Shown piece by piece: positions 38,511-47,346 of a stretch of 64,000 bases of DNA (position 1 is the first letter of the stretch; each line of letters begins with the position of its first letter). Position numbers and translations under genes: made by a program. The stretch spans positions 1,444,001-1,508,000 of the forward strand of contig NZ_CP017305.1 of the NCBI RefSeq assembly GCF_001747405.1, in the 5' to 3' direction. The DNA is from Chlorobaculum limnaeum. GTDB lineage: Bacteria; Bacteroidota; Chlorobiia; Chlorobiales; Chlorobiaceae. The notes beneath the pieces are model-generated. The model was not told the DNA's origin and searched no databases. It worked only from the letters and a program-made list of their open reading frames with translations.

Positions 38511-39692
38511 TCACTGGCCTGAGAGAATCTTGCGCTGGCGGACGACAATCCGCTCGCTGATGAGGTTGCTCACGAAGCTGACGACCAGCAGAAGCAGTCC
38601 CATCGCAAAGAGCACATGGAATCGGGCCGATCCGGTCACCTGGTCGGCTTCGCCCATGTCACCGGCAATCGTTGCCGTGAGCGTGCGTACCGAATCGAGA
38701 TAATTGAAAAACGGATCGGGAATGTGCGACGAGTTGCCCGAGGCCATCCAGACCACCATCGTCTCGCCGAGAGCGCGCATGATGCCGAGGATGACCGCAG
38801 CGAGAATACCGCTGCTGGCCGCCGGAAGCACTGTTTTAATGATGGTTTCAGCCCGTGTCGCGCCAAGCGCGTAGCTGCCTTCACGAAGTTCTCGCCCGAC
38901 CGCCTGAAGAGCGTCTTCGGAGACGCTGACGATGGTCGGCAGCGCCATGAAGCTCAGGATGATCGAGACGTTCAGGGCGTTGGTACCGCTCATGATTTCG
39001 AGGCCGTGCAACTGGTTGCCGACAAAGTAAAGAAGCACGAGGGCGACCGCGCCGAGAAGCATACCGATGCCGATATGCGCGCTCTTCTTCATCGACTCTT
39101 TGGTGATCGGGGCGGTCAGAAGCTCAGAAACCACAAGGACCAGAAGCAACAGAAACGGCGCGGCGATGATCCACCAGGCCCACATGAGAATGGGGCCGCC
39201 GGAGTTCTGCAAGAGTGGCGCGAAGACGGCGAGGGCGAAAAAGCCGTAGGCGACCGACGGAATGGCGGCGAGCATCTCGATCACCGGCTTGACATACTGC
39301 CTCACGGAGAACGGAAGAATATCGGAAAGGCAGATCGAGGCGATAATGCCCATCGGCACGGCGATCAGGGCGGAACCCATGGTCACCATGAGGCTGCCGT
39401 AAATGATGGCCAGAGCGCCGAACCGGGGCGGATCGTCCGCCGGATACCACCCGCTGCTGGTGAAAAACTCCTGAAAACCCCGGAGACGGAAGAAGGGGAC
39501 GGCGTCGCGAGCGACGAACCAGAAGATGAAGAGAACGACAATGGCGACAAACGAAGCGATCAGAAAAAGAGTTGCTTCCCCGCTTTTCTGCGAGATTTTC
39601 TGAAGCTTGCGTTTTCGCGCACTGACGATGAAAACGGATGACCTGCCCTGCTTCGATGCTCCGTCATCACTCATACCGCTGCTGTTTTGCAT
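38511..39692 (-). CDS. pstC: Phosphate ABC transporter permease PstC
   Basis: 393 residues. Six TM helices with the PstC loop EDALQAVGRELREGSYALGATRAETIIK and GIMRALGETMVVWMASGNS. ATG at 39692 is chosen; longer frames upstream run into the intergenic hairpin. It forms the channel with PstA. The two pstS genes lie upstream on the same strand. Confidence 0.93.
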   Translation of the reverse strand: MQNSSGMSDDGASKQGRSSVFIVSARKRKLQKISQKSGEATLFLIASFVAIVVLFIFWFVARDAVPFFRLRGFQEFFTSSGWYPADDPPRFGALAIIYGSLMVTMGSALIAVPMGIIASICLSDILPFSVRQYVKPVIEMLAAIPSVAYGFFALAVFAPLLQNSGGPILMWAWWIIAAPFLLLLVLVVSELLTAPITKESMKKSAHIGIGMLLGAVALVLLYFVGNQLHGLEIMSGTNALNVSIILSFMALPTIVSVSEDALQAVGRELREGSYALGATRAETIIKTVLPAASSGILAAVILGIMRALGETMVVWMASGNSSHIPDPFFNYLDSVRTLTATIAGDMGEADQVTGSARFHVLFAMGLLLLVVSFVSNLISERIVVRQRKILSGQ

Positions 39693-39874
39693 CCTGTCGA
39701 CCTGTATGGTTTGGTACTCCTGAACACATTCCGCAAGCTGGCCTGTAAGCCGCAATTGGATGGTTGTTCTCTCAAGACGTCCCAAATGTAACAGGCTTCC
39801 CGTGAAGAAAAAATACCTGCGTGTTACAACTCTGGAAACAAATGAGGATCTCTTTCGCTCGCGCGACCGTCACC

Positions 39875-39925
39875 GTCCGGAATCTTGCAGCCATAAGCAA
39901 GAGCGGCGGCTGCAAGATTCCGGAC
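39875..39925 (-). other. Long perfect hairpin between pstS and pstC
   Basis: GTCCGGAATCTTGCAGCC / GGCTGCAAGATTCCGGAC: an 18-bp perfect stem with a 15-nt loop. No T-run follows on the minus strand, so it is not a standard terminator. Its place after pstS and before pstCAB suggests an mRNA-stabilising or attenuating structure that lets pstS be made in excess. Confidence 0.7.
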
Positions 39926-39955
39926 CATGCTCACGATGGCCGGACGATGGGTGAA

Positions 39956-40774
39956 TCAGTATCTGGAAATGAATCCCAGCTCCCTGATGATGCGTTTGCC
40001 ATCTGGGGTTTTCGGCAAATCAACGAACTTGCCAACCATGCCGGCAGGACGGCCGTTTGTGTACATGTAAAGCTCGCGGGCAAGCTTGTAGGTTCCATTC
40101 TTGACCGTTACGGAGGAAGGCAGAACTCCGTTGACGGCGATCTTCTTGACCGAAGCGTCGAGATAACCGAAGCCAACGAAACCGATAGCGCCACGCGTCT
40201 GCGAAACCCTGTTCTTCACCGCGCCGTTGCTGGCCTGGGTTTCAGCATTGCGAACCACCTGGCGACCTTTCATGACCAGATCCTTGAAGGTCTCCTGCGT
40301 GCCGCTGTTCGATTCCCGCTGGATCACCACGATCGGAAAGTTGGGGCCGCCGACCTGCCTCCAGTTGTTGATGCGTCCCGCGAATATATCGGCGATCTGT
40401 CCATCGGTGAGGGCGCGAACGGGGTTGGAGGGATGAACGATCATGGCGAGGCCATCGAGGGCCACGACATTGGCGATGGGGTTGATTTTCCTCGCTTTGG
40501 CGACGGCGAGCTCCTTTGGCTTCATCGAGCGCGACATATTGGCGATATCGCAGCTTCCGTTGATGAGGCTTTTAGCCCCGTTGCCCGAACCCGATTCGCT
40601 GACCGTGACCGGAACCTTGTATTTTTTCATAAAATACGCTGCAAACGATTTGGCGATCGGGCCAACGGTCGTCGATCCGTCGATCACGATTCCTTTGGTT
40701 GCCGCCCCGGCGTTGCCAACCATGGTCATGACCATGATCGCCATCGATGTCAAAACTGCGCCCAGCTTTCTCAT
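39956..40774 (-). CDS. pstS: Phosphate-binding protein PstS (copy 1)
   Basis: 272 residues. Signal peptide at 1-24 (SMAIMVMTMVGNAGA). The phosphate-site motifs are present: IDGSTTVGPIAKSF, SESGSGNGAKSLI, IQRESNSGTQETF and ASNGAVKNRV. It captures phosphate in the periplasm for PstCAB. About 75% of the pattern is shared with copy 2 directly upstream, so they are a tandem duplication. Confidence 0.93.
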   Translation of the reverse strand: MRKLGAVLTSMAIMVMTMVGNAGAATKGIVIDGSTTVGPIAKSFAAYFMKKYKVPVTVSESGSGNGAKSLINGSCDIANMSRSMKPKELAVAKARKINPIANVVALDGLAMIVHPSNPVRALTDGQIADIFAGRINNWRQVGGPNFPIVVIQRESNSGTQETFKDLVMKGRQVVRNAETQASNGAVKNRVSQTRGAIGFVGFGYLDASVKKIAVNGVLPSSVTVKNGTYKLARELYMYTNGRPAGMVGKFVDLPKTPDGKRIIRELGFISRY

Positions 40775-41004
40775 TCGTTACTCCTTGTCTGTTTGAAATG
40801 ACTTCATGTGCCGGAAATTAATGAATGACGCTCCGGTTTACAAACGACGCCGATGCGCTTGTTTTGGCGCTCCTGAATTGCGGACAGATTGCCAGCAAAA
40901 TGCGCCTGCGCTTGTACCTGCCATCTCCATCTCGCCATCTTGTACGAGCATCCCGACAAGTCGGGGTCGCCCCGGCTCCGGTAAAATCGCGCGGAGCAAA
41001 AACG

Positions 41005-41037
41005 CCGAAAGCCCGCCGGATCAGGGCAGGCTTTCGG
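41005..41037 (-). terminator. Intrinsic terminator of the second pstS
   Basis: Stem CCGAAAGCC / GGCTTTCGG with a 15-nt loop, followed on the minus strand by a TTTTT stretch. It lies 35 bases after the stop at 41073, so copy 2 can be expressed alone. Confidence 0.8.
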
Positions 41038-41072
41038 GCAGAGAGAAAAACACCCGGTTGTAAAGCGGCGAA

Positions 41073-41894
41073 TCAGTACTTGTTCACGAAACCAACCTCG
41101 CTGATGATCTTCTGACCATCGGCGCTCTTCGGCAGATCGATGAAGGCTTTCACGTTGCCGGTCGGCTGGCCGTTGGTGTACATGAAAAGCGGACGGGAAA
41201 TCGGGTACTTGCCGGACTTGACCGTCTGAACCGTCGCCTCCACGCCATCGACATCAAGCGCCTTGACCGAACCATCCACGAAGCCGTGACCAATGAAGCC
41301 AATAGCGGTCGGGGTCGAAGCCACGCGGCTCTTGACAGCGCCGTTGCTGGCCTGGGTTTCGGCGCGCCTGGAGATCGGCAGCTCCTTGCCCATTACCAGC
41401 TCCTTGAAGCTGTCCTGGGTGCCGCTGTTCGACTCGCGCTGGATCATGACGATCGGAGCGTTCGGGCCGCCGACCGCGCTCCAGTTGGTCACCCTGCCGG
41501 AGTAGATGTCGCGAATCTGCTTCCTCGACAGACCGTTAACCCTGTTGCCGGGATGAACGATCACGGCCAGACCGTCGAGAGCGACAATGTGCTCGACCGG
41601 GTTGACGCCTTTCGATTTTGCCGCAGCGATCTCATTTTCCTTCATCGAGCGCGACATGTTGGCGATATCGCAGGTTTTGTTGATGAGGCTTTTGGCGCCG
41701 TTGCCGGAGCCGGACTCGCTGACGGTCACATCGACGCCGGTGGTCTTCTTGAAATAAGAGGCGAAGGCTTTGGCGATCGGGCCAACGGTGGTCGAACCAT
41801 CGAGCACGAGCTTGTTGCCTGCGGCGGATGCGTCACCCGCAGCCATGAGACTCATGACAGCCGCGCCAAACATGATTTTCCTGAACATCTTCAT
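41073..41894 (-). CDS. pstS: Phosphate-binding protein PstS (copy 2)
   Basis: 273 residues from the ATG giving MKMFRKIMFGAAVMSLMAA, a signal peptide. The same phosphate-site motifs as copy 1 are seen (LDGSTTVGPIAKAF, SESGSGNGAKSLI, IQRESNSGTQDSF). It is flanked by terminators on both sides. Having two PstS may give different affinity or regulation. Confidence 0.93.
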   Translation of the reverse strand: MKMFRKIMFGAAVMSLMAAGDASAAGNKLVLDGSTTVGPIAKAFASYFKKTTGVDVTVSESGSGNGAKSLINKTCDIANMSRSMKENEIAAAKSKGVNPVEHIVALDGLAVIVHPGNRVNGLSRKQIRDIYSGRVTNWSAVGGPNAPIVMIQRESNSGTQDSFKELVMGKELPISRRAETQASNGAVKSRVASTPTAIGFIGHGFVDGSVKALDVDGVEATVQTVKSGKYPISRPLFMYTNGQPTGNVKAFIDLPKSADGQKIISEVGFVNKY

Positions 41895-41985
41895 AGTTAG
41901 TTCCTTGTTGTAATTGAATTGATGGATAAAAAAGAACGTAAAAGCTGACTGATTAACGATTGACACTGCCGCCGGACTCCGGAAA

Positions 41986-42015
41986 AAGGTCGCCCGGCCA
42001 AACCCGGGCGGCCTT
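41986..42015 (-). terminator. Intrinsic terminator of porin 1
   Basis: Stem AAGGTCGCCCGG / CCGGGCGGCCTT (one T-G wobble), loop CCAAAC, followed on the minus strand by TTTTT. It lies 84 bases past the porin stop. Confidence 0.8.
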
Positions 42016-42098
42016 CGCAGCAATCCGGATGAGCACCACACACTCACCCAACGGAAAAAGAACAGCACACATGAGAAAAGAGCATGGTCACGGAATCA

Positions 42099-43247
42099 TC
42101 AGAACTTCACGACCACATCGGCCTGGAGCAGGTGCTGACGGTCGTCGCTATCGGCCACCGAGACGAGGTCTTTGTTCTTCCAGTCGAAGTTATAGTAGGT
42201 AGCACCGATAGTCATGTTCTGCACGAGATGATAGACCGCGCCAATCTTGAAACCTTCAAGGTTGGTGAAGCTGCCGCCGTTGCGGTCGGAGTCGGTAATC
42301 GGAGCCACGGCATATTTACCGATGCTGACATACTCGGCGGAACCTTCGAGCTGTCCTGGATTTTTCGCTTTACCAATCTTCAGGCCAACAAGGAAGGCGT
42401 TACGTTCATCCTCGTCGAGAATCGCAGGATAATCCGACTGTTCTGCCGTATTGAAAGCGTACTGCGCATAAAGTTTCCACGGGACAGTCTCGGTAATATC
42501 CCCACCAACATTGCCGAAGAACTCGACGATGTTAAAGTCATAAGGAGTAAACTGCGCTACCGTGGGTTTACTAACGGAGCTGGTGCTTGCAGAATAACCA
42601 TCGAGATTCACGAAATCATAATAACCGGCACCAAGCCTGTAGCCGAGATCGCTTACCGTGCCTTTGTAGGAAGCTTCTGCGGCAACGATATAGGCATCCT
42701 TTTCAAGAGTCGTCACCGAGCTGTTCTCGTCAATGACATAATAACCGGCAACAGCGCTCAGGCCATCTTTCTCCTTGCCATCGCTATCCTTGCCATACTG
42801 AAGCGTAATACCTTCGAAGGTAAGATCGCCATCCCACACCAGATCTTTCTCGACAATGAGAGTCTTGGCTACATCACGCTTTCCGAGAAGCACGTTGACA
42901 TTTCCATTGAGGAACATCGGATGGTAATCGATGAATGCTTCGTTCAGGTAAACATCGTCGGCAGCAAACAGGTCATCGAAGGTTTCGTTACGCGAAGTCG
43001 GTTCGGTTCCACCAGTAGAAAGCTGCAAGCCTGCCGACAGCTCTTCGTTGATCCAGGGATAGACGCCGAAACGGACTCTCATGCGATGACGGTCGCGGCT
43101 GTGGTCTTCGGTAGCGCTGACGTTATCGTCTTTCAGACCGGACTCGTAGCGGTAGCGGATATCGCCTTTCCAGTTCCAGTCGACGGCCTGGGCGTTGTTG
43201 AACCCCAGTGCGGTGGCGAGAGCTACAAAGAAAAGTGTTTTTTTCAT
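42099..43247 (-). CDS. Putative outer-membrane porin 1
   Basis: 382 residues from the ATG giving MKKTLFFVALATALGFNNAQA. The chain has amphipathic strands (DWNWKGDIRYRYES, RDRHRMRVRFGVYPW, AFIDYHPMFLNGNVNVLLGKR) and ends in LLQADVVVKF with terminal Phe, the pattern of a 16-18-strand barrel porin. It shares the leader and most of the barrel with porin 2 at 43546. Adjacent to the pst genes; a role in phosphate entry is inferred from position. Three TTTGCR repeats about 11 bases apart lie upstream (43379-43405). Confidence 0.85.
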   Translation of the reverse strand: MKKTLFFVALATALGFNNAQAVDWNWKGDIRYRYESGLKDDNVSATEDHSRDRHRMRVRFGVYPWINEELSAGLQLSTGGTEPTSRNETFDDLFAADDVYLNEAFIDYHPMFLNGNVNVLLGKRDVAKTLIVEKDLVWDGDLTFEGITLQYGKDSDGKEKDGLSAVAGYYVIDENSSVTTLEKDAYIVAAEASYKGTVSDLGYRLGAGYYDFVNLDGYSASTSSVSKPTVAQFTPYDFNIVEFFGNVGGDITETVPWKLYAQYAFNTAEQSDYPAILDEDERNAFLVGLKIGKAKNPGQLEGSAEYVSIGKYAVAPITDSDRNGGSFTNLEGFKIGAVYHLVQNMTIGATYYNFDWKNKDLVSVADSDDRQHLLQADVVVKF

Positions 43248-43432
43248 GGTAAGTTCTTTTGTGTTGTGCTGTGCTGTTTTATGCTGTCCTGAGACTGCGT
43301 GAACACGGAGGGCCGCCCGGCCCAGTCCTGTAACGGGCACAATCTACGCCGGACTTTATTGAGGAATCATTGAGAGATCGCAAAGAAATTGCAAACAAAC
43401 GCAAAGTCGGCGGAGCGTGAGCCGCCATAAAA

Positions 43433-43462
43433 AAAGCCGCCCCGACAAGTCGGAACGGCTTT
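43433..43462 (-). terminator. Intrinsic terminator of porin 2
   Basis: Stem AAAGCCG / CGGCTTT with an inner CCGAC/GTCGG pairing, followed on the minus strand by TTTTTTT. It lies 84 bases past the porin 2 stop. Confidence 0.85.
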
Positions 43463-43545
43463 GCAGCAATCCGGATGAGCTCCACTTACTCGCCCGGCGA
43501 AGAAAGAACACTACATACAGACAAAAAGAACAGCAGTCAGACGCC

Positions 43546-44595
43546 TCAGAACTTGACCACAACGTCAGCCTGGATGCGGTGATGCGTATCATCCAAACCG
43601 ATGATGTCCTTGAAGTTGAAGTAGTTCACGCCAAGCGCCATGTTCTGGATAAGTTGATAGGTCGCGCTGAGCTTGAAGCCTTTGAGGTTCGTCCTTGAGC
43701 CGTCATTACGATCCGCATCGGCGAATTCAGAAACAGCGTCCTGTTCAATACGCACGTACTCGGCTGAACCTTCGAGCTGGCCAGGGTTCTTGGCTTTGCC
43801 GATTTTCAAGCCGATCAGCCAGGCATCACGCTCACTATCGTTGATCAGCGGATTATCATCATTCGAGGCAGTGTTGAAAGCATACTGGCCATAAAGCTTC
43901 CACGGGACATTTTCAGAAATGTCGCCACCGACGCTGCCGAAGAATTCAACGATGTTCATATCGTAATCGGTGTAGTTATGAACAAAGTTGTAGTAACCGA
44001 CTCCCATGTCAACGCCGAGATCGCCGGCAGAACCCTTGTATGCACCCTGAGCCGCGAACAGGTAAGGATCATTCTCTGCTCTGGCTTCGCCAATTGCGTA
44101 GTAGCCCAGAACCGCGCCAACGCCGCTTTTCTGCTTTCCATCGATGTCCTTGCCATACTGAACCGTGGCGCCTTCAAGAGTCACATCGCTGTCCCACACC
44201 AGATCATCTTCTACGAACAGGGTCGTGGCGTTAGCGCGTTTACCGAGCAACAGGTTGACGTTGCCATCGAGGAACATCGGATGGTAGTTGATGTAGGCTT
44301 CATCCAGCAAAATATCTTTGGCGGTAAAACCATCGCCAAGCGTCTGGTTGCGAGAGGTCGGGTCGTTGGGATCACCTGTGGCGAGGCGCAGACCAGCGGA
44401 GAGTTCCTCGTTGATCCAGGGGGTCACGCCGAAACGAAGGCGGATGCGATGACGGTCGCGGCTGTGCTCGGCGTTCTCGGTAATGCTGGACTCATAGCGA
44501 TAACGGAAATCTCCTTTCCAGTTCCAGTCAACGGCCTGAGCGTTGTTGAAACCGAGCGCTGTTGCGAGCGCCACAAAAAAAAGGGTTTTCTTCAT
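43546..44595 (-). CDS. Putative outer-membrane porin 2
   Basis: 349 residues. Signal peptide MKKTLFFVALATALGFNNAQA is identical to porin 1. Strands such as DWNWKGDFRYRYESS and AYINYHPMFLDGNVNLLLGKR and terminal IQADVVVKF match it, with variable loops shorter by about 30 residues. The tandem pair is likely a duplication. A Pho-box-like double repeat lies 109-125 bases upstream. Confidence 0.85.
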   Translation of the reverse strand: MKKTLFFVALATALGFNNAQAVDWNWKGDFRYRYESSITENAEHSRDRHRIRLRFGVTPWINEELSAGLRLATGDPNDPTSRNQTLGDGFTAKDILLDEAYINYHPMFLDGNVNLLLGKRANATTLFVEDDLVWDSDVTLEGATVQYGKDIDGKQKSGVGAVLGYYAIGEARAENDPYLFAAQGAYKGSAGDLGVDMGVGYYNFVHNYTDYDMNIVEFFGSVGGDISENVPWKLYGQYAFNTASNDDNPLINDSERDAWLIGLKIGKAKNPGQLEGSAEYVRIEQDAVSEFADADRNDGSRTNLKGFKLSATYQLIQNMALGVNYFNFKDIIGLDDTHHRIQADVVVKF

Positions 44596-44911
44596 GATGT
44601 GATTTTTTGGTTTTGTACTGTGCTGCTGTGCTGTGTCGCAAGCTTGTGAATGTGCGGAAAGTCATGCGGCGATCCTTTCCGGACGTAAGCTTACGACCTC
44701 AATTGTTAAACAATTGTTAAGAAACAGACAAACAGCCACCACATCATATTACTGGATGATTATCTAAACATAGATAATACAACAAGTAAGCATGAGTACT
44801 TTTTTTTGCAAACCATAGCCGGAACTGCTTACTTTAACAAATCTTAGCCGAAACCCTCCAGTCCGGCCATCTCGGACGGAGGTTGCGATGCCATTCGATT
44901 CGGGCAATTCG
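44596..44911. other. 316-base intergenic region upstream of porin 2
   Basis: Between two minus-strand genes (porin 2 and the GNAT gene). It contains the TTAACA double repeat listed separately and no supportable gene. The open frame at 44764-44961 partly overlaps the GNAT gene and has no coding character. Confidence 0.5.
44704..44720 (-). promoter_or_regulatory. Pho-box-like direct repeat
   Basis: On the minus strand TTAACA ATTGT TTAACA: two identical hexamers with an 11-base period. This spacing and sequence match the PhoP/PhoB box type (TTAACA-N5-TTAACA in Bacillus). It lies 109 bases upstream of porin 2, in the phosphate block. No PhoB/PhoR gene is in the window. Confidence 0.55.
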
Positions 44912-45583
44912 TCACACCTGCGCAGAGAGTCCGCCGCGCCGCTTGCCGTAACCGCCCTCAATCTTGCCGCGCAAACCCTCGACCAGCTCCTGATACAGGC
45001 GGCTGCGGCTGTCCTTGACGCGGTTGTAGAGCTTGATGATGTCGAGCGTCAAAATGATGCGGGTCGAGCCGCAATTGAGTTCGCCGTACAAGTGGCTGCC
45101 GATCACCTCGAACCCCAGCACCCGCGTGTGGAAGTTCAGCGGCGAGTGCTCCTCGCCCTCGAACACGTCGGTGATGAAGTGCGTGTAGCCCCGCTCGACC
45201 ACCTCGCCGGTGGCGGCGCGCATAAGGCGCAGGGCGACGCGGTGCTGCCGCCGGAACTGTGGGCGGATCATGAAGCGCCCGATCTCCACGTACTGCCCCG
45301 CCGCCCGGAGCGTTTCGAGATCGACGCCCGGCGCGAAACGCACCTGGCAAGCTTCGGGCAGCTCCAGCGGCGGATCGTAGAAGAGACGCATCACTCCGGC
45401 AGGCCGGTCGCCGACCCGGGCGATGAACCATGAATACTCAGAATTTCCGTCGAGAGAGTCTGGAATCTGCTCGGCGGCCTCCTTCATCCACTGCTTCTCA
45501 CGGACAAACACCTCCTCGATCACCTCCAGCGCTTCGAGCCGGTCGCGGGGCGAGAGCACTTTCGTTACGGTTATGACGGACAT
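44912..45583 (-). CDS. GNAT-fold N-acyltransferase (OlsB/FeeM-like)
   Basis: 223 residues, with GGAGG 4 bases before the ATG. The chain shows the LuxI/FeeM-like order: VFVREKQWM, WFIARVGDRPAGVMRLFYD, QYVEIGRFMIRPQFRRQHRVALRLMRA, FHTRVLGFEVIGSHLYGEL. Such proteins join a fatty acyl-ACP to an amine such as ornithine. The PlsC-like gene upstream overlaps it by 13 bases, so they are made together. Substrate is inferred. Confidence 0.65.
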   Translation of the reverse strand: MSVITVTKVLSPRDRLEALEVIEEVFVREKQWMKEAAEQIPDSLDGNSEYSWFIARVGDRPAGVMRLFYDPPLELPEACQVRFAPGVDLETLRAAGQYVEIGRFMIRPQFRRQHRVALRLMRAATGEVVERGYTHFITDVFEGEEHSPLNFHTRVLGFEVIGSHLYGELNCGSTRIILTLDIIKLYNRVKDSRSRLYQELVEGLRGKIEGGYGKRRGGLSAQV

Positions 45584-46377
45584 AGCGCCTCCATTGATGG
45601 TTTGAGAGTCAGAATCGGTTCCGGTTCAGATTCGGTGTACGAATAACTCTTGCCGCAGAGCGACGATATGGCGAGCATCACCTCGTCGGCGATCTCTCCG
45701 GCGACGCGCCGCCTGTGAGCGCGGTCGGCGTCTGGCGCGGCCACGGAAGCGCGGTGGCGCTCAAAGCGCATCGGCTCACCGAATCGCAGCGCGATTTTGC
45801 CGATGACCGGCATGCGGCCACGCCTGCGGGCGGCGACGAACTCGATGCCCACGGGAATGACCGGCGCGCCCGATTCGAGCGCGATATAGCCGATGCCCGG
45901 CCTGGCCCTCAGAAGCCGGAAAGGATCGCCGTTGCGCGTGCCTTCGGGAAAGATGCCGATACTCACGCCCGCGCGAAGCCGCCGTACGCACTCATCACGG
46001 CTGGAGGAGGAGGCCGCTTTCACGCGGCGGCGTTCAAGAAAAGGCAAGGTCGAGCGCTTGTGCCAGACGTAGACGGGATCGATCTGCTTCATCAGCCAGC
46101 CGACGACCGGCAGTCGACCGAACATCCAGTCGATCACGAAACTCACGCGCTCCCCGCCAAGCAGCCAGATAAGCATCACCGGCACAAAGAGCGACTCGAA
46201 GACATTGTTGTGGTTGAACGCATAAATGCAGGGCGACGAACCGGTTTTCCGAAGTTCTTCAGCTCCCTCGACCTCTACAAGAATCAGGTTCGGCGCCATG
46301 AGCAGCCTCAGCAGCAAAGCTTTGCCCGCCGTGAGATGCGGCAACGGCCTCCGAAAAAGGTCGACGATCCGGTTCAT
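45571..46377 (-). CDS. PlsC/OlsA-like 1-acyl-glycerol-3-phosphate acyltransferase
   Basis: 268 residues from the ATG giving MNRIVDLFRRPL. Motif I is NHNNVFES, an H-x4-E variant of the usual H-x4-D, and motif III is IFPEGTRNGDPFR with Arg and Glu in place. It transfers acyl groups to a lysolipid in the membrane. Overlap with the GNAT gene recalls OlsB/OlsA, which make ornithine lipid, but other aminolipids are possible. The upstream frame to 46494 lacks protein features. Confidence 0.8.
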   Translation of the reverse strand: MNRIVDLFRRPLPHLTAGKALLLRLLMAPNLILVEVEGAEELRKTGSSPCIYAFNHNNVFESLFVPVMLIWLLGGERVSFVIDWMFGRLPVVGWLMKQIDPVYVWHKRSTLPFLERRRVKAASSSSRDECVRRLRAGVSIGIFPEGTRNGDPFRLLRARPGIGYIALESGAPVIPVGIEFVAARRRGRMPVIGKIALRFGEPMRFERHRASVAAPDADRAHRRRVAGEIADEVMLAISSLCGKSYSYTESEPEPILTLKPSMEALCPS

Positions 46378-46680
46378 AATTGATTTTGACAATCGATAAT
46401 TGATAATGGCGTCACAGAACCATCCTCGATGCTTTATCCCATCAGTCGCACCAGTCCCGCAAGTCCCATTCACGATTTTTTCACCCTTGTGCAAAATTAA
46501 CCGCCCATTGTTGGGCGGGCGTTGAGGTGGAGCAACAATTGTGAAACTTCTTGCTGGGCGAATGGGCAGCGACGTGAATGCTGCTGTTTCCGGCTTTCAC
46601 TCTTTGCCGGTGAAGCGTATATTGTGCGCGGTCAGCAACCGCGACCTTCTTCCGATGAACCGTCAAACCGCAGAACGACA
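46378..46680. other. 303-base divergent intergenic region
   Basis: Between the PlsC-like (minus) and methyltransferase (plus) genes. A candidate promoter for the plus gene is TTTCAC (46595-46600), 17 bases, TATATT (46618-46623). A short stem CGCGGT/ACCGCG lies at 46627-46643. No gene seen. Confidence 0.4.
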
Positions 46681-47340
46681 ATGAGCGACAAGAACTGGAC
46701 AGACACCGAACGCTTCGACAACAAGGCCTCCGAATGGGACGCCAACGCCGTCCGCGCGGCGCTCGCTGACGCCGTGGCCCGCGCGATCATCGCGCATATG
46801 CCGGTCGGCAAGCCTGCCAGCGCGCTCGAATTCGGCTGCGGCACGGGCCTGGTGACCACCCGCATCGCGCCGCACTGCGCGAAGTTGACGGCGCTGGACA
46901 GCTCCTCGGAGATGCTGCGGATGCTTGGCGAAAAGATCGCCGCCAGCTCCATCGCCAATGTCACGCCGCTGCACCTCGATTTCAGCCGCCCCGAAGAGGC
47001 CGCCGGGCTTGACAAGGATTACGATTTCGTGTGCAGCAGCATGACGCTGCACCACATTCCCGACACCGCGAGCTTTCTCCGGGAGCTGATCGACCACATG
47101 TCGCCCGGCGGCACGCTGGCGATTGCTGATCTGGACGCCGAGGATGGCCTCTTTCACGACGACGCCACCGAGAAGGTGCACCACGGCTTCGACCGCGCGG
47201 CGCTGCAAACGATCCTCGAATCGGCGGGATTTGCGGCCGTCTCCTTCATGACCGCGCACATCATAGAAAAGAAAAATCGCGACGGACAGCCCACCTCCTA
47301 TCCGGTCTTTCTCGTCACCGCGCTCAAACCCAAGGCTTAA
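46681..47340 (+). CDS. Class I SAM-dependent methyltransferase
   Basis: 219 residues from the ATG giving MSDKNWTDTERFDNKASEWD. Motif I LEFGCGTGLVTTRIA, motif II LTALDSSSEMLRML, motif III FVCSSMTLHHIPD and ALNIADLDAED-like region (TLAIADLDAEDGLFHDD). It resembles UbiE/COQ5 and TehB-like enzymes; the acceptor is unknown. It lies 6 bases upstream of gph on the same strand. Confidence 0.85.
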   Translation: MSDKNWTDTERFDNKASEWDANAVRAALADAVARAIIAHMPVGKPASALEFGCGTGLVTTRIAPHCAKLTALDSSSEMLRMLGEKIAASSIANVTPLHLDFSRPEEAAGLDKDYDFVCSSMTLHHIPDTASFLRELIDHMSPGGTLAIADLDAEDGLFHDDATEKVHHGFDRAALQTILESAGFAAVSFMTAHIIEKKNRDGQPTSYPVFLVTALKPKA

Positions 47341-47346
47341 CGAATA

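Noticed and set aside
40951-40971. Short CCCGAC-AA-GTCGGG palindrome
   Set aside because: The same CGACAAGTCG core also recurs at 43441 and 49290 as part of hairpins; too short to name as an element on its own.
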